DNA of 64,000 bases, from positions 310,001 through 374,000 of the forward strand of contig NZ_JXAL01000016.1 in the NCBI RefSeq assembly GCF_000829465.1, read 5' to 3'. The position numbers were made by a program, and so were the translations under genes. Positions 55,898 to 64,000 of this stretch are shown in pieces (position 1 is the first letter of the stretch; every line of letters starts with the position of its first letter). The notes beneath the pieces are model-generated. The model made no database searches and was not told where the DNA came from. It saw nothing but the letters and a program-made list of their open reading frames with translations. Source of the DNA: Cohnella kolymensis. Its GTDB lineage: Bacteria; Bacillota; Bacilli; Paenibacillales; Paenibacillaceae.

Positions 55898-57793
55898 ATG
55901 GATATCTTCAAACGGATCGCGGATTATCGGGCCGAGAGTGAGAAGCTGAACTGGTCGGGGACGTTCGGTGAATATATTGATTTGCTTCGTGGTAACAATA
56001 CTCCAGCGATGACGGCGCATGCCCGGGTTTACGACATGATCGTTTCTCAAGGTGTGGAGGAGAAGGGCGGCAATAAAAAATATACGTTTTTCAATTCTGA
56101 AATTTTCGGGCTCGACCGTACGATGGAGAAGCTGGTGGAGGAATATTTTCATTCTGCCGCGCGGCGGCTCGATGTGCGCAAAAGAATCTTGCTCCTGATG
56201 GGTCCGGTGAGCGGCGGTAAATCGACGATCGTGACGCTTCTGAAGAAGGGATTGGAGCAATACTCCCGTACCGACAGAGGAGCCATTTACGCGATCAAAG
56301 GCTGCCCGATGCATGAGGAGCCGCTCCATCTTATCCCGAACGAGCTTCGCGTTGAGGTTGAGCAGGAGCTGGGGGTGCGGATCGAGGGAAATCTCTGTCC
56401 TTCATGCCAAATGAGACTAAGAACGGAATTCGACGGCGACATCGAAAAGGTTCCGGTGGAGAGGGTGCTCATATCGGAGGAAAACCGGATCGGGATCGGC
56501 ACGTTCAGCCCTTCGGATCCGAAATCCCAGGACATCGCCGATTTGACGGGGAGCATCGACTTTTCCACGATAACGGAATTCGGTTCGGAATCGGATCCGA
56601 GAGCTTACCGCTTTGACGGCGAACTGAATAAAGCCAACCGGGGACTAATGGAATTCCAGGAAATGCTCAAATGCGACGAGAAGTTTCTATGGAATCTGCT
56701 TTCCCTCACGCAGGAGGGCAACTTCAAAGCAGGACGCTTTGCTCTTATAAGCGCCGACGAGCTCATCGTCGCCCATACGAACGAATCGGAGTACAAAGCG
56801 TTCATTGCGAACAAGAAAAACGAAGCGCTGCAATCGCGTATGATCGTCATGCCGATCCCCTATAACCTGAAGGTAACGGAAGAAGAGAAGATTTACGTGA
56901 AGCTGATCGGGCAGTCCGATATGAGCCACGTTCATATTGCCCCTCATGCTTTGCGCGCCGCCGCCATTTTCTCCATCCTCACCAGATTGAAGGAATCGAA
57001 GAAGCAGGGCATGGATCTCGTCAAAAAAATGCGAATGTACGACGGGGAAGAGGTAGAAGGCTACAAGGAAGCGGATTTGAAGGAAATGCAGAACGAGTAT
57101 GTGGAAGAAGGCATGTCGGGCATCGACCCGAGGTATGTCATCAACCGGATTTCCAGCGCGCTGATCAAGCATGATTTGCCGTGTATCAACGCTCTAGATG
57201 TGCTCCGTGCGATGAAGGACGGCCTCGACCAGCATCCCTCGATTACCAGGGAAGAGCGCGAAAGATATTTGAACTTCATATCCGTTGCCCGCAAGGAATA
57301 CGATAATCTCGCCAAGAAAGAAGTGCAGAAGGCGTTCGTTTATTCTTTTGAAGAGTCCGCCCGCACATTGTTCGAGAATTACCTGGACAATATCGAAGCC
57401 TATTGCAACTGGGCTAAGATCAAGGATCCGCTGACAGGCGAAGAAATGGATCCCGATGAGCGGTTAATGCGGTCGATCGAGGAGCAGATCGGAATCTCGG
57501 AAAATGCGAAGAAAGCGTTCCGGGAGGAGATTCTCATCCGTATATCCGCGTATTCGCGCAAAGGCAAAAAATTCGACTACAGCACGCACGAGCGCCTGCG
57601 CGAAGCCATAGAGAAAAAGCTGTTTACCGATTTGAAAGATATCGTGAAGATCACAACATCGACCAAAACGCCGGATGAGAATCAGTTAAAGCGCATCAAC
57701 GAGGTCACGAAGCGCTTGATCGACGAGCACGGTTATTGCCCGGTTTGCGCCAACGAGCTGATGCGGTATGTGGGAAGCTTGCTAAACCGGTAA
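55898..57793 (+). CDS. prkA: PrkA serine protein kinase / AAA+ protein
   Basis: 631 residues, ATG after GGCGAGGAGG. The N-terminal AAA+ region has Walker A MGPVSGGKST (about residues 102-111) and a CPSCQMRLR metal-like motif; the C-terminal half is the PrkA kinase-like domain (VINRISSALIKHDLPCINALD, CPVCANELMRYV). Induced early in sporulation in Bacillus. The usual partners yhbH and spoVR do not follow here. Confidence 0.95.
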   Translation: MDIFKRIADYRAESEKLNWSGTFGEYIDLLRGNNTPAMTAHARVYDMIVSQGVEEKGGNKKYTFFNSEIFGLDRTMEKLVEEYFHSAARRLDVRKRILLLMGPVSGGKSTIVTLLKKGLEQYSRTDRGAIYAIKGCPMHEEPLHLIPNELRVEVEQELGVRIEGNLCPSCQMRLRTEFDGDIEKVPVERVLISEENRIGIGTFSPSDPKSQDIADLTGSIDFSTITEFGSESDPRAYRFDGELNKANRGLMEFQEMLKCDEKFLWNLLSLTQEGNFKAGRFALISADELIVAHTNESEYKAFIANKKNEALQSRMIVMPIPYNLKVTEEEKIYVKLIGQSDMSHVHIAPHALRAAAIFSILTRLKESKKQGMDLVKKMRMYDGEEVEGYKEADLKEMQNEYVEEGMSGIDPRYVINRISSALIKHDLPCINALDVLRAMKDGLDQHPSITREERERYLNFISVARKEYDNLAKKEVQKAFVYSFEESARTLFENYLDNIEAYCNWAKIKDPLTGEEMDPDERLMRSIEEQIGISENAKKAFREEILIRISAYSRKGKKFDYSTHERLREAIEKKLFTDLKDIVKITTSTKTPDENQLKRINEVTKRLIDEHGYCPVCANELMRYVGSLLNR

Positions 57794-59214
57794 ACTTAAG
57801 CCTCCTCGCCACCCTGCACCTGGGTCTCCCAAGTGTATAGGGTGTTTTTTTATTTACGCGACGCGGGGAGCACACCGGTTCCCGAAGAGGCAGATTGATG
57901 CGGAACGAGGTTGTTCCGTCGTCCGAACTCTCCACGGCGATCTCTCCGCGGTAATGCCGGATCCGCTCCATGACGATAGCCAGTCCTAGACCGGAATGTC
58001 CTTCACCTTTGGTGGAATAACCGGAAATGAAAATCTTTTCTTTTTCCTTGTCATCCAGCCCCCGCCCTTCATTGACAACTTCTAGCAGTATGCTGTTATC
58101 TTGCAGCTGCATGGACGCGTGCACCTTTCTCTGATCGGGAGGAAGGAGAAGCGCCTCGTCAAAAGCGTTATCGACGAGATTTCCCATAATTTTCACGATA
58201 TCGATAATACGGACGGAGGATTGCTGCACGTTCCAGTTATCCGGGAGTTCATAAGTAAAAACGATTCCTTTGCCGAGCGCGACGGTCAGCTTCGCTTGAA
58301 CGAACGCAGCCAAGGCAGGCGACGAATGATGCACAATTTCGCTCACGTCCCGGGTTTCTTTTACCAGCTCGCCGACATAAGACTTCAACTGTTCCGTTTT
58401 GCCCATCTGGGCCATCGTGTGAATAACCTGCACATGGTTGAGAAAATCATGGCGCTGTCCGCGGATTGAAGTAAACATGTCGTTGATATCGTCCACGTAC
58501 ACCTCTTGGGTAGCGAGCACCGCCTGCTCCCGGGTGCGAATCAGCAGCCTAAGGGTGAGGGCCAAGGCATACAAGCTTACGATTATTATCATGAATATAA
58601 CGATAGAGACGATAAGCGGCTTATGTTGATCGCTGCTGTACTGGATAATAATCAACCCGGCAAGCAGCACAAATTGCGAAATCATGAGCACAATGACTTT
58701 GGTCAGGGCACTTCGTTCGCCTTCCATCACTAAAACGAACAGCTGCTTCGCGGAAAAAACGTTGCGTTTCCGTATGAACCATGAAGCGGCCAATATGATC
58801 AGCAGTTGAGGGTACAAGACGCCGAGGGCCTCATAGAGATGCTCGCCGATGAGACTCTCCCGATTCTGAACCCCCAGTATAAATATGGCAAAAGCAAGAC
58901 TGATCAGATCCATGACCATAGCGAACACATTGCTGAAAACATACATATATAATTTTTGCTTCGTATTTAGATCTTTAAACAGAATAAAAAACAACGCAAG
59001 CAGCGCAGTGTGAATTAATCAGGTGCAGATAGGAAGGAAGAAACAGCATTAAGAGATCGGTATAGATGGCGTGCGCAAATGTAAATACGGCAAGCTGAGC
59101 GTATAGACGCTTAGGTTGCCGTTGAAGAAAGGAAAAGACAAACAGCAGATAGATATACGTTTGCGGGAGAGATACCAGGATATGCAGTTTCAGAATGTCC
59201 GGCAAAGTATCCAA
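57705..59214 (-). pseudogene. AgrC-like sensor histidine kinase, frame broken by one base
   Basis: The first ~66 residues (from ATG 59214, MDTLPDILKLHILVSLPQTY) and the rest (from about 59015) are in different frames; removing one T near 59013-59016 gives YLHLIN-HTALLALFFILFKD. The whole has six or seven transmembrane helices (to about residue 210), a SpoOB/AgrC-type phospho-acceptor (RGQRHDFLNHVQVIH) and a GHKL ATPase (NLVDNAFDEAL, STKGEGHSGLGLAIV). The natural end is probably near 57865; beyond INLPLREP the frame crosses the prkA terminator and 89 bases of prkA. Divergent from the agrB operon, so it likely senses its peptide. Confidence 0.82.
57810..57851 (+). terminator. Terminator after prkA
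   Basis: CACCCT...AGGGTG long imperfect stem with T7. The convergent kinase frame reads across it. Confidence 0.8.
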
Positions 59215-59319
59215 TGCTGAAACCTCTTTTGGATGAAGTGGTATAAATGAACTTTATAATCGTTATTTGATACCATTAATTATAGTCGGGTTGAGCAATT
59301 ATATATAGCATTAAATTTT

Positions 59320-59348
59320 TTGATGCGTTTTCTGAGAATAATGATAAA
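59320..59348 (+). promoter_or_regulatory. Possible promoter of the agr-like operon
   Basis: TTGATG, 17 bases, GATAAA in the AT-rich region between the divergent kinase and operon. A second TATAAT (about 59355) has no matching -35. Confidence 0.35.
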
Positions 59349-59398
59349 ATATTTGTATAATTCACCAGTGTCGTCGTCACAGAGGAGAACACCTTCAG

Positions 59399-60061
59399 AT
59401 GAGCTTATTCCAATTTATTTTCTTTTCTTCTCTAGAATACTTTGGTTCCTTTCTGTTTGTTCTGGTACAATTTCGTTTCTCCTTAAGGGAAAACATCTCC
59501 AAAATCATCCTGATTTCAATATTACTTTCATTTGTTTCTTATTCATTCATCAATAATGACCTGGGTGCGATCTCTCCTCTCATTCAAAACTTAATATTTT
59601 TGATTTATATCCAGGTCGCACTGAAAGTAAGCGTGACGAATTCCATCATCATGGTTCTTACAGGATACATCGCGTTCGGATTGGTACAGACCTGCATCAT
59701 TGCGGCGGCCTCACATGTCGGTTTGATTGTACTGGAGACATTGGAAGCTGCGACTTCCACTGCGTATATCCTCCAGACATGTTCCTTTATCATGATATCG
59801 ATCCTAAGCTTTTTGACTTATTTCTTCAAAGGGGGCTTCAGCTTTATCGAGGCCCGCAGCCGGTTTTCCAAGAACTCGCTGACCGGCAAAAACAAAGGGT
59901 TTATCGTTTACATCCTGATTGCGTTCGTCGTCACTCTGTTTTCCAATCTAACACTGCTGAAAAGCGACAACCCGCCATATTTGCTGATCGCATCCGTTCT
60001 TATGCTGACTCTCGTTATACACGTTTATATGACATTGAGAAGGGATGAAACGAATGATTGA
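59399..60061 (+). CDS. Polytopic membrane protein resembling a kinase sensor domain without kinase
   Basis: 220 residues; ATG after AGAGGAG. Six or seven hydrophobic helices (about 5-25, 32-50, 58-80, 85-110, 125-145, 170-190, 194-212), a short basic C-terminus (TLRRDETND) and no soluble domain. The helix layout is similar to the N-terminal halves of AgrC-type kinases and to that of the divergent kinase. First gene of the agrB operon, overlapping agrB by eight bases. A role as receptor, transporter or immunity factor for the peptide is inference. Confidence 0.75.
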   Translation: MSLFQFIFFSSLEYFGSFLFVLVQFRFSLRENISKIILISILLSFVSYSFINNDLGAISPLIQNLIFLIYIQVALKVSVTNSIIMVLTGYIAFGLVQTCIIAAASHVGLIVLETLEAATSTAYILQTCSFIMISILSFLTYFFKGGFSFIEARSRFSKNSLTGKNKGFIVYILIAFVVTLFSNLTLLKSDNPPYLLIASVLMLTLVIHVYMTLRRDETND

Positions 60062-60596
60062 AGCGCTCGCCACACGCATTGCCGTGAAGCTGAAAGAAGC
60101 GAATCCGAAGGATACGGCCAGCGTGGAGGTTATGAGATATGCTCTCATCGGAATCTTACATAATGCCATCACCTTCTCGGCGGCATTTCTAATCGGATTG
60201 TTACTCGGCAAGCTCTTAGCGACATTCCTGGCAGCCGTCAGCTTTATGGCTTTACGTTTCGTTTCAGGCGGATACCACTTCAAAACTCCGTTATCATGCT
60301 TTATTTTTTCAACGATTATTTTCATTGCCATCCCTTTTATTCCACTTCAATCCGACTCTTACTGGATCGTTAACACCATCAGCTTGGCGTTGACGGCCAT
60401 TTTCGCACCTTCGAACATTAAAGAACATATTCAAGTTTCGGAAAAGTATTTTCCCTTGTTTAAACTGATCTCCGTTGTCATCGTAGTGATAAACTACTTC
60501 TGGCTAAATCCCGTAATCACTTTGGCATTATTTGCACAGTCTGTCACTCTCATCTATATTAAAAGAAAGGAGGTGGGCACCAATGAAAACGAGTAA
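60054..60596 (+). CDS. agrB: AgrB-like peptide-processing membrane endopeptidase
   Basis: 180 residues from the ATG at 60054 (GAGAAGGG at suitable spacing; ATG 60045 is too close to it). The catalytic pair of AgrB is kept: His75 and Cys82 in GGYHFKTPLSC, seven residues apart as in staphylococcal AgrB (77/84). Four or five transmembrane helices. It trims the AgrD precursor and closes the ring. Overlaps the peptide gene by 14 bases. Confidence 0.92.
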   Translation: MIEALATRIAVKLKEANPKDTASVEVMRYALIGILHNAITFSAAFLIGLLLGKLLATFLAAVSFMALRFVSGGYHFKTPLSCFIFSTIIFIAIPFIPLQSDSYWIVNTISLALTAIFAPSNIKEHIQVSEKYFPLFKLISVVIVVINYFWLNPVITLALFAQSVTLIYIKRKEVGTNENE

Positions 60597-60714
60597 AGCA
60601 GCTGCTATTGTTTCAAAGTTATTGGCGTTATGCGCAGTCGTGTTTGTCAGCACAGCATCTTATTGGGTCCTTTATCGTCCTGAAACTCCAAGTGAATTGA
60701 AGAAACAAGCGTAA
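60583..60714 (+). CDS. agrD: AgrD-like cyclic lactone autoinducer precursor
   Basis: 43 residues; AAAGGAGGTG before the ATG, inside the end of agrB. An amphipathic N-terminal helix (KTSKAAAIVSKLLALCAVV) is followed by the core and a charged tail PETPSELKKQA. Aligning the tail TPSEL with the staphylococcal VPKEL puts the five ring residues at Ser26-Tyr-Trp-Val-Leu30. A serine in the ring-closing place predicts an ester (lactone), not a thiolactone. Cys17 lies in the leader helix and is unlikely to be used. Confidence 0.85.
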   Translation: MKTSKAAAIVSKLLALCAVVFVSTASYWVLYRPETPSELKKQA

Positions 60715-60744
60715 TTCACAGCTTCGCAAGGAGGGGATGAAAAC

Positions 60745-61134
60745 ATGTCGGAACAAATTCGTTTGCTCGATCGTGACGGGAATTCATGCATAGTGAATTT
60801 GAATGATCTGATCGCGATTAAGCCGACAAGCGATGGTCCGGAGTTCCATACGAAGGACTGCATGTATTTCTACCCCACAACGCTGGACGAGCTCCTTATC
60901 GTTTTTAAGGATCTCGGATTCGAACGGTTGGACCGTACTAATCTAGTGAACATGAATCACGTTCAGGCTTATGATCCTAAAGCTCGCAAGGTTTATTTCG
61001 AGAATCCTTGGAGCAAAGACAGCCAGTTTGCCACCGTTTCTGAAGCCAACAAGAGCAAGGTAGAGCATTTGGCCAAAGAGGACAAGCCGCAGTATAACAC
61101 GTTTCCCAAACCGTCTTTGTTGTGGAAGAAGTGA
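60745..61134 (+). CDS. LytTR DNA-binding protein without receiver domain
   Basis: 129 residues, AAGGAGGGG before ATG. The LytTR domain spans about residues 5-100 (LDELLIVFKDLGFERLDRTNLVNMNHV is typical, in parts FKDLGFERLDR and LVNMNHVQAY). There is no CheY-like receiver, so it cannot be phosphorylated in the usual way. Fourth gene of the agr-like operon, ended by a terminator. It may regulate the locus directly. Confidence 0.85.
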   Translation: MSEQIRLLDRDGNSCIVNLNDLIAIKPTSDGPEFHTKDCMYFYPTTLDELLIVFKDLGFERLDRTNLVNMNHVQAYDPKARKVYFENPWSKDSQFATVSEANKSKVEHLAKEDKPQYNTFPKPSLLWKK

Positions 61135-61161
61135 ACAGCTCAGCTTACAAGGGATCATCTG

Positions 61162-61194
61162 CCAAGCCGCCGAGGCTTGGTTTTTATTTTTCAC
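61162..61194 (+). terminator. Terminator after the LytTR gene
   Basis: CCAAGCC-GCCGA-GGCTTGG with a T-rich tail. Confidence 0.85.
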
Positions 61195-61263
61195 ACATTG
61201 ACACTTCTATGTCCGCTGCGGGAGAATGGGAGAATCCTACTTAGCGAAGGGCGATTCTTCAAC

Positions 61264-62610
61264 ATGACAATACTTAAAAATTGGTATGCTATTCTTCTTT
61301 TAGCTCTGCCCTCGCTATTCGCATTCGCGACGCAAACGGTGACGGGTAACATTAACCTGATTCTGGTGGGCGACCTCGGGCCTACGGCCATTGTTGTGGT
61401 GGGTGTTTCTAATATCATTATGTATAACGTTTTCGCCGCATTTTCCGGAGTCGGCCACTCGGTGAATTACCTGGTCGCCCAAAATTACGGTGGGAACGAC
61501 ATGCGCAAAGGCATGCAGAGAACGTATCTTGCCCTCGTGGTGAGCGTTGGAGTTGCTCTGTTCATCGCCTTGGCCGGATGGCTGGCTAGCGGCGCGATCT
61601 TACGCGTCACAGGGGCAAGCGGCAACGTGCTTGCGGCGGGCGATGCGTATTTGGAAATGCGTTTTTACGCGATGTCGTTCAGCATGATCAATTTCGCTTT
61701 TCATGGTTTTTTCCGCGGGGTCGGAGATACGCGAATTTCCATGATCATATCCATCATCAACAATGTGCTGATCGTGGCCTTGACTTATGCGCTCACTTAC
61801 GGGCACTGGGGGCTTCCGGACTTAGGGCTCATCGGCGCCGGCTGGGCCATCCTGATCGGAGAAGCGGCAGGTCTTCTGCTGTGTGCCGTCGTGTTCTGGG
61901 GGCTGATGCATCGTCGATTCGGAACGAGGAACATTCCGGCAATGAACTGGAAAGAGCTGGGCCTGATCGGGAAAGAGAGCGGGAAGCTGGGCTTGCAGGA
62001 ATTCTCAATGAGCGTATCTATGTACATTTTTACGATATTCGTGTTTACGCTTGGCGAATTCGCGGTGGCGGCGAATGAGGTGGCCCTCAGCGTCATGTCA
62101 TTCGGATTCATGCCGGCGTTCGCGTTCGGAGCGACGGCGACAATTATCGTGGGACAGGAAATCGGACACAAAAGGCCTGATCTCGCTCGAAGAGCGGGAA
62201 CGGATGTGGCGATTCTGGGCGCAATATTCCTCATTGTCCTGGGTACGATTGAATTGGTCTGGGCGGAGCCGATCGCAAGGTTATACAGTGACGATCCGGC
62301 GGTATATGAACTTGCAGCTTTCCTCATCCAGGTATCCGCGTATCTGCAAATCTTTGACGGTTTCTATAATATCTACGCCGGAGGACTTAGGGGGATAGGC
62401 GATACGACGTTCCTTATGCGCGCTTCCCTTGTACTCAGCTGGTGCGTGTTCGTGCCTTCAAGCTATCTGTTCGTTATCGTGCTCGATTGGGGCAGTCTTG
62501 GCGCATGGCTGTCGTTATATTCATTCCTTGTTGTGTTAGGCTTGTCCGTCATGTTCCGCTACTATCGCACGGACTTCAACGCCGTTCGGGTGAAGGAAGC
62601 GGGGGTCTGA
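61264..62610 (+). CDS. MATE-family efflux transporter
   Basis: 448 residues from the ATG at 61264 (GAAGGG somewhat far upstream). Twelve hydrophobic helices in two halves. Typical features: VVVGVSNIIMYNVF near helix 2, ARNYGG-like AQNYGGNDMRKG, FRGVGDTRISM, and in the second half EIGHKRPDLARRAG and GGLRGIGDTTFLM. Drug/cation antiporter; substrate unknown. Separate from the agr operon by a terminator. Confidence 0.88.
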   Translation: MTILKNWYAILLLALPSLFAFATQTVTGNINLILVGDLGPTAIVVVGVSNIIMYNVFAAFSGVGHSVNYLVAQNYGGNDMRKGMQRTYLALVVSVGVALFIALAGWLASGAILRVTGASGNVLAAGDAYLEMRFYAMSFSMINFAFHGFFRGVGDTRISMIISIINNVLIVALTYALTYGHWGLPDLGLIGAGWAILIGEAAGLLLCAVVFWGLMHRRFGTRNIPAMNWKELGLIGKESGKLGLQEFSMSVSMYIFTIFVFTLGEFAVAANEVALSVMSFGFMPAFAFGATATIIVGQEIGHKRPDLARRAGTDVAILGAIFLIVLGTIELVWAEPIARLYSDDPAVYELAAFLIQVSAYLQIFDGFYNIYAGGLRGIGDTTFLMRASLVLSWCVFVPSSYLFVIVLDWGSLGAWLSLYSFLVVLGLSVMFRYYRTDFNAVRVKEAGV

Positions 62611-62617
62611 ATGGTGC

Positions 62618-62655
62618 AAAAAAACGACCTGTCCGTAAGTACGGGCAGGTCGTTG
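62618..62655 (-). terminator. Terminator of clpE
   Basis: AACGACCTG(C/T)CCGTA...TACGG(A/G)CAGGTCGTT stem with T7 on the minus strand; sits between the convergent MATE and clpE genes. Confidence 0.85.
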
Positions 62656-62668
62656 GCGGATATACACA

Positions 62669-64000
62669 TTATGCGACTTTGTCGACCTTAATCGTATCGT
62701 CTTGAACGTCGATCCGGATTCGTTCCACATGCTCCAAATCCAGAATAAGATCTGTGATTCCATCCTCGATATATTGCTGGATCACACGGCGGAGCGGCCT
62801 TGCTCCGAATGTCGGATGATATCCGAGCTCGGAAAGCTTTTTCTTTGCTTCGTCCGTTACGATCAGTGTAATGCCTTGTTCGTGCAAATTACTTTCGACT
62901 TCCATCAGCATTTTGTCCACGATATTAATGAGATGGTTTTCTCCCAGTGAATCGAATGGAATGATGGCATCGAAACGGTTAAGAAACTCCGGCCGAAAGT
63001 AGGAACCGAGCGAATCCATAATGGAGCTTGCTTTAGACCCTTCGGCGGAAAAGCCTACGGTAATTTTCTTTTCCGCGGTGCCGGCGTTCGAAGTCATAAT
63101 GATGACGGTGTCTTTGAAGCTCACCGTACGTCCCTGACTGTCGGTAAGGCGTCCGTCGTCGAGCACCTGCAGGAACATATTCTGGACATCGGGATGAGCT
63201 TTCTCGATTTCATCCAGCAAGATGATGCTGTAAGGATTGCGGCGAACGCGTTCGGTCAATTGCCCTGCCTCGTCATGACCGACATATCCCGGAGGAGAGC
63301 CGATCAATTTGGACACGGAGTGACGTTCCATATATTCGCTCATATCCAAACGCACCATCGCTTCGCTGTTCCCGAACAGTTCCTCCGCCAGTGATTTGGA
63401 CAATTCGGTTTTCCCGACACCGGTAGGTCCGAGGAACAGGAGGAAGCGATCGGTTTATTTTTCTGCTGCAGACCTGCGCGGCTGCGGCGGATCGCTTTCG
63501 CCACTTTCTCGACGGCCTCCGATTGACCGATAACCTTCGCGGCAAGCTGTTCGGCCAGGTTTTTCATTTTGGCCTGCTCGTCTTGCTGCAGTTTACCGAC
63601 AGGAATGCCTGTCTTCCGCTCGATGATCTCTTGAATGTGCTGAACCCGAACTTCAACAGGATTCACCCCCGCATTCCCGTCCAGCTGTTTAAGCAGTTCG
63701 TTCTCTTCATCGCGTAGCTGCGCTGCGCGTTCATAATTTTCTTCGCGGGTAGCGAGCTCTTTGTCCGCTTTAATTTTTTCCAGACGTGCGCGAAGCTCTC
63801 CGCCGTTTCCTTCGGATGCCCGGAGATTGAGTTTCGCGCCGGCTTCGTCTAGAAGGTCGATCGCTTTATCGGGCAGGAAACGATCCTGGATATAACGATG
63901 GGACAGCTGCACGCAGGCCCGGATCGTTTCGTCAGGGTATTGCACCTGGTGAAACTCTTCATATTTAGCCCGAAGCCCTTTCAATATTTCAACGGCCTCT
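62669..64000 (-). pseudogene. clpE: Clp ATPase, ClpE type, C-terminal part, frame broken by one base
   Basis: The gene runs off the window. The visible ~450 residues include the end of the first ATPase module (LPDKAIDLLDEAGAKLNL), a UVR-like coiled region (REENYERAAQLRDEENELL), the linker ERKTGIPVGKLQQDEQAKMK and the second AAA+ module ([48 protein letters not shown]). The [16 protein letters not shown] stretch fits ClpE better than ClpC. The frame breaks near 63448 just before Walker A (one G missing gives [15 protein letters not shown]). Unfolds proteins for ClpP under stress. Confidence 0.82.

Noticed and set aside
57705-57870. Genuine C-terminal extension of the AgrC-like kinase
   Set aside because: The sequence after the ATPase domain is low in family signal, crosses the prkA terminator and overlaps prkA; more likely readthrough caused by a lost stop or another indel.

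Overview
The window looks like a chromosomal segment of a spore-forming Gram-positive bacterium of the Paenibacillaceae (Paenibacillus/Cohnella-like). The evidence is moderate GC, strong GGAGG ribosome binding sites with some GTG/TTG starts, SAM-I (S-box) and T-box leaders, Bacillales gene pairs (pheS-pheT-zapA, yugG-yugH-like, ytxC-thrS, liaFSR), sporulation-linked genes (prkA, ytxC, a Spo0E-like gene, an AbrB-type regulator) and intergenic tandem repeats. This is inferred from gene content; no 16S gene is present and I saw no tRNA gene, prophage, transposase or CRISPR array.

Layout. 1-4.2 kb: end of pheS, pheT and a zapA with a very long coiled-coil tail. 4.2-5.8 kb: two related 52-bp tandem arrays, then two minus-strand genes (CuA-type cupredoxin lipoprotein, YvlD-like membrane protein). 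5.9-17.5 kb: a dense plus-strand series with mutS2, a DUF350 protein, a 27-aa membrane peptide, a zinc-ribbon protein, cysteine synthase, an Lrp/AsnC regulator with its aminotransferase, a Spo0E-like protein, two cobalamin genes, an RluA-type pseudouridine synthase, an ArsC/Spx protein, an aminotransferase and a 5'-3' exonuclease. 17.5-20.8 kb: a palindromic repeat cluster, small unknown genes, an HRDC protein and corA. 21-24.5 kb: a SAM-riboswitch operon (metA-metI-patB) for methionine synthesis. 24.5-29.5 kb: a third 52-bp array, mqnC, ytxC and T-box-controlled thrS. 29.6-38.7 kb: an ECF sigma factor, liaFSR, htrA with a CssRS-like two-component pair, ispH and a DUF2062 protein. 38.8-47.9 kb: DAHP synthase, glpK-glpD, SAM-riboswitch metNIQ and a long-form glutamine synthetase. 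47.9-55.8 kb: manganese catalase, a VOC gene remnant, thpR, serC, trmL, an AbrB-like gene, a lipoprotein, a small membrane protein, a lysine-less aminotransferase-fold protein, a Rieske protein and a DUF2161 protein. 55.9-64 kb: prkA, an agr-like peptide quorum-sensing locus, a MATE transporter and the C-terminal part of clpE.

Functional themes. Methionine supply is controlled at two levels by SAM riboswitches: synthesis (MetA, predicted from Glu111 to be an acetyltransferase, then MetI and PatB) and uptake (MetNIQ). Envelope and secretion stress is represented by liaFSR and by HtrA next to a two-component pair. The most interesting unit is at 57.7-61.1 kb: an AgrC-like kinase faces away from an operon of a kinase-less polytopic membrane protein, AgrB, a 43-aa AgrD-like precursor whose predicted ring residue is serine, and a LytTR protein with no receiver domain.

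Two window-wide observations matter. (1) Nine genes, several normally essential or universally conserved, are each broken by one single-base indel, four of them in homopolymers of 7-9. This looks like consensus error, so these genes should be read as probably intact in the organism. (2) Three intergenic arrays share an exact 52-bp period, and two further clusters have a spacing near 50 bp; the repeat sequences largely differ between places while the period is kept.
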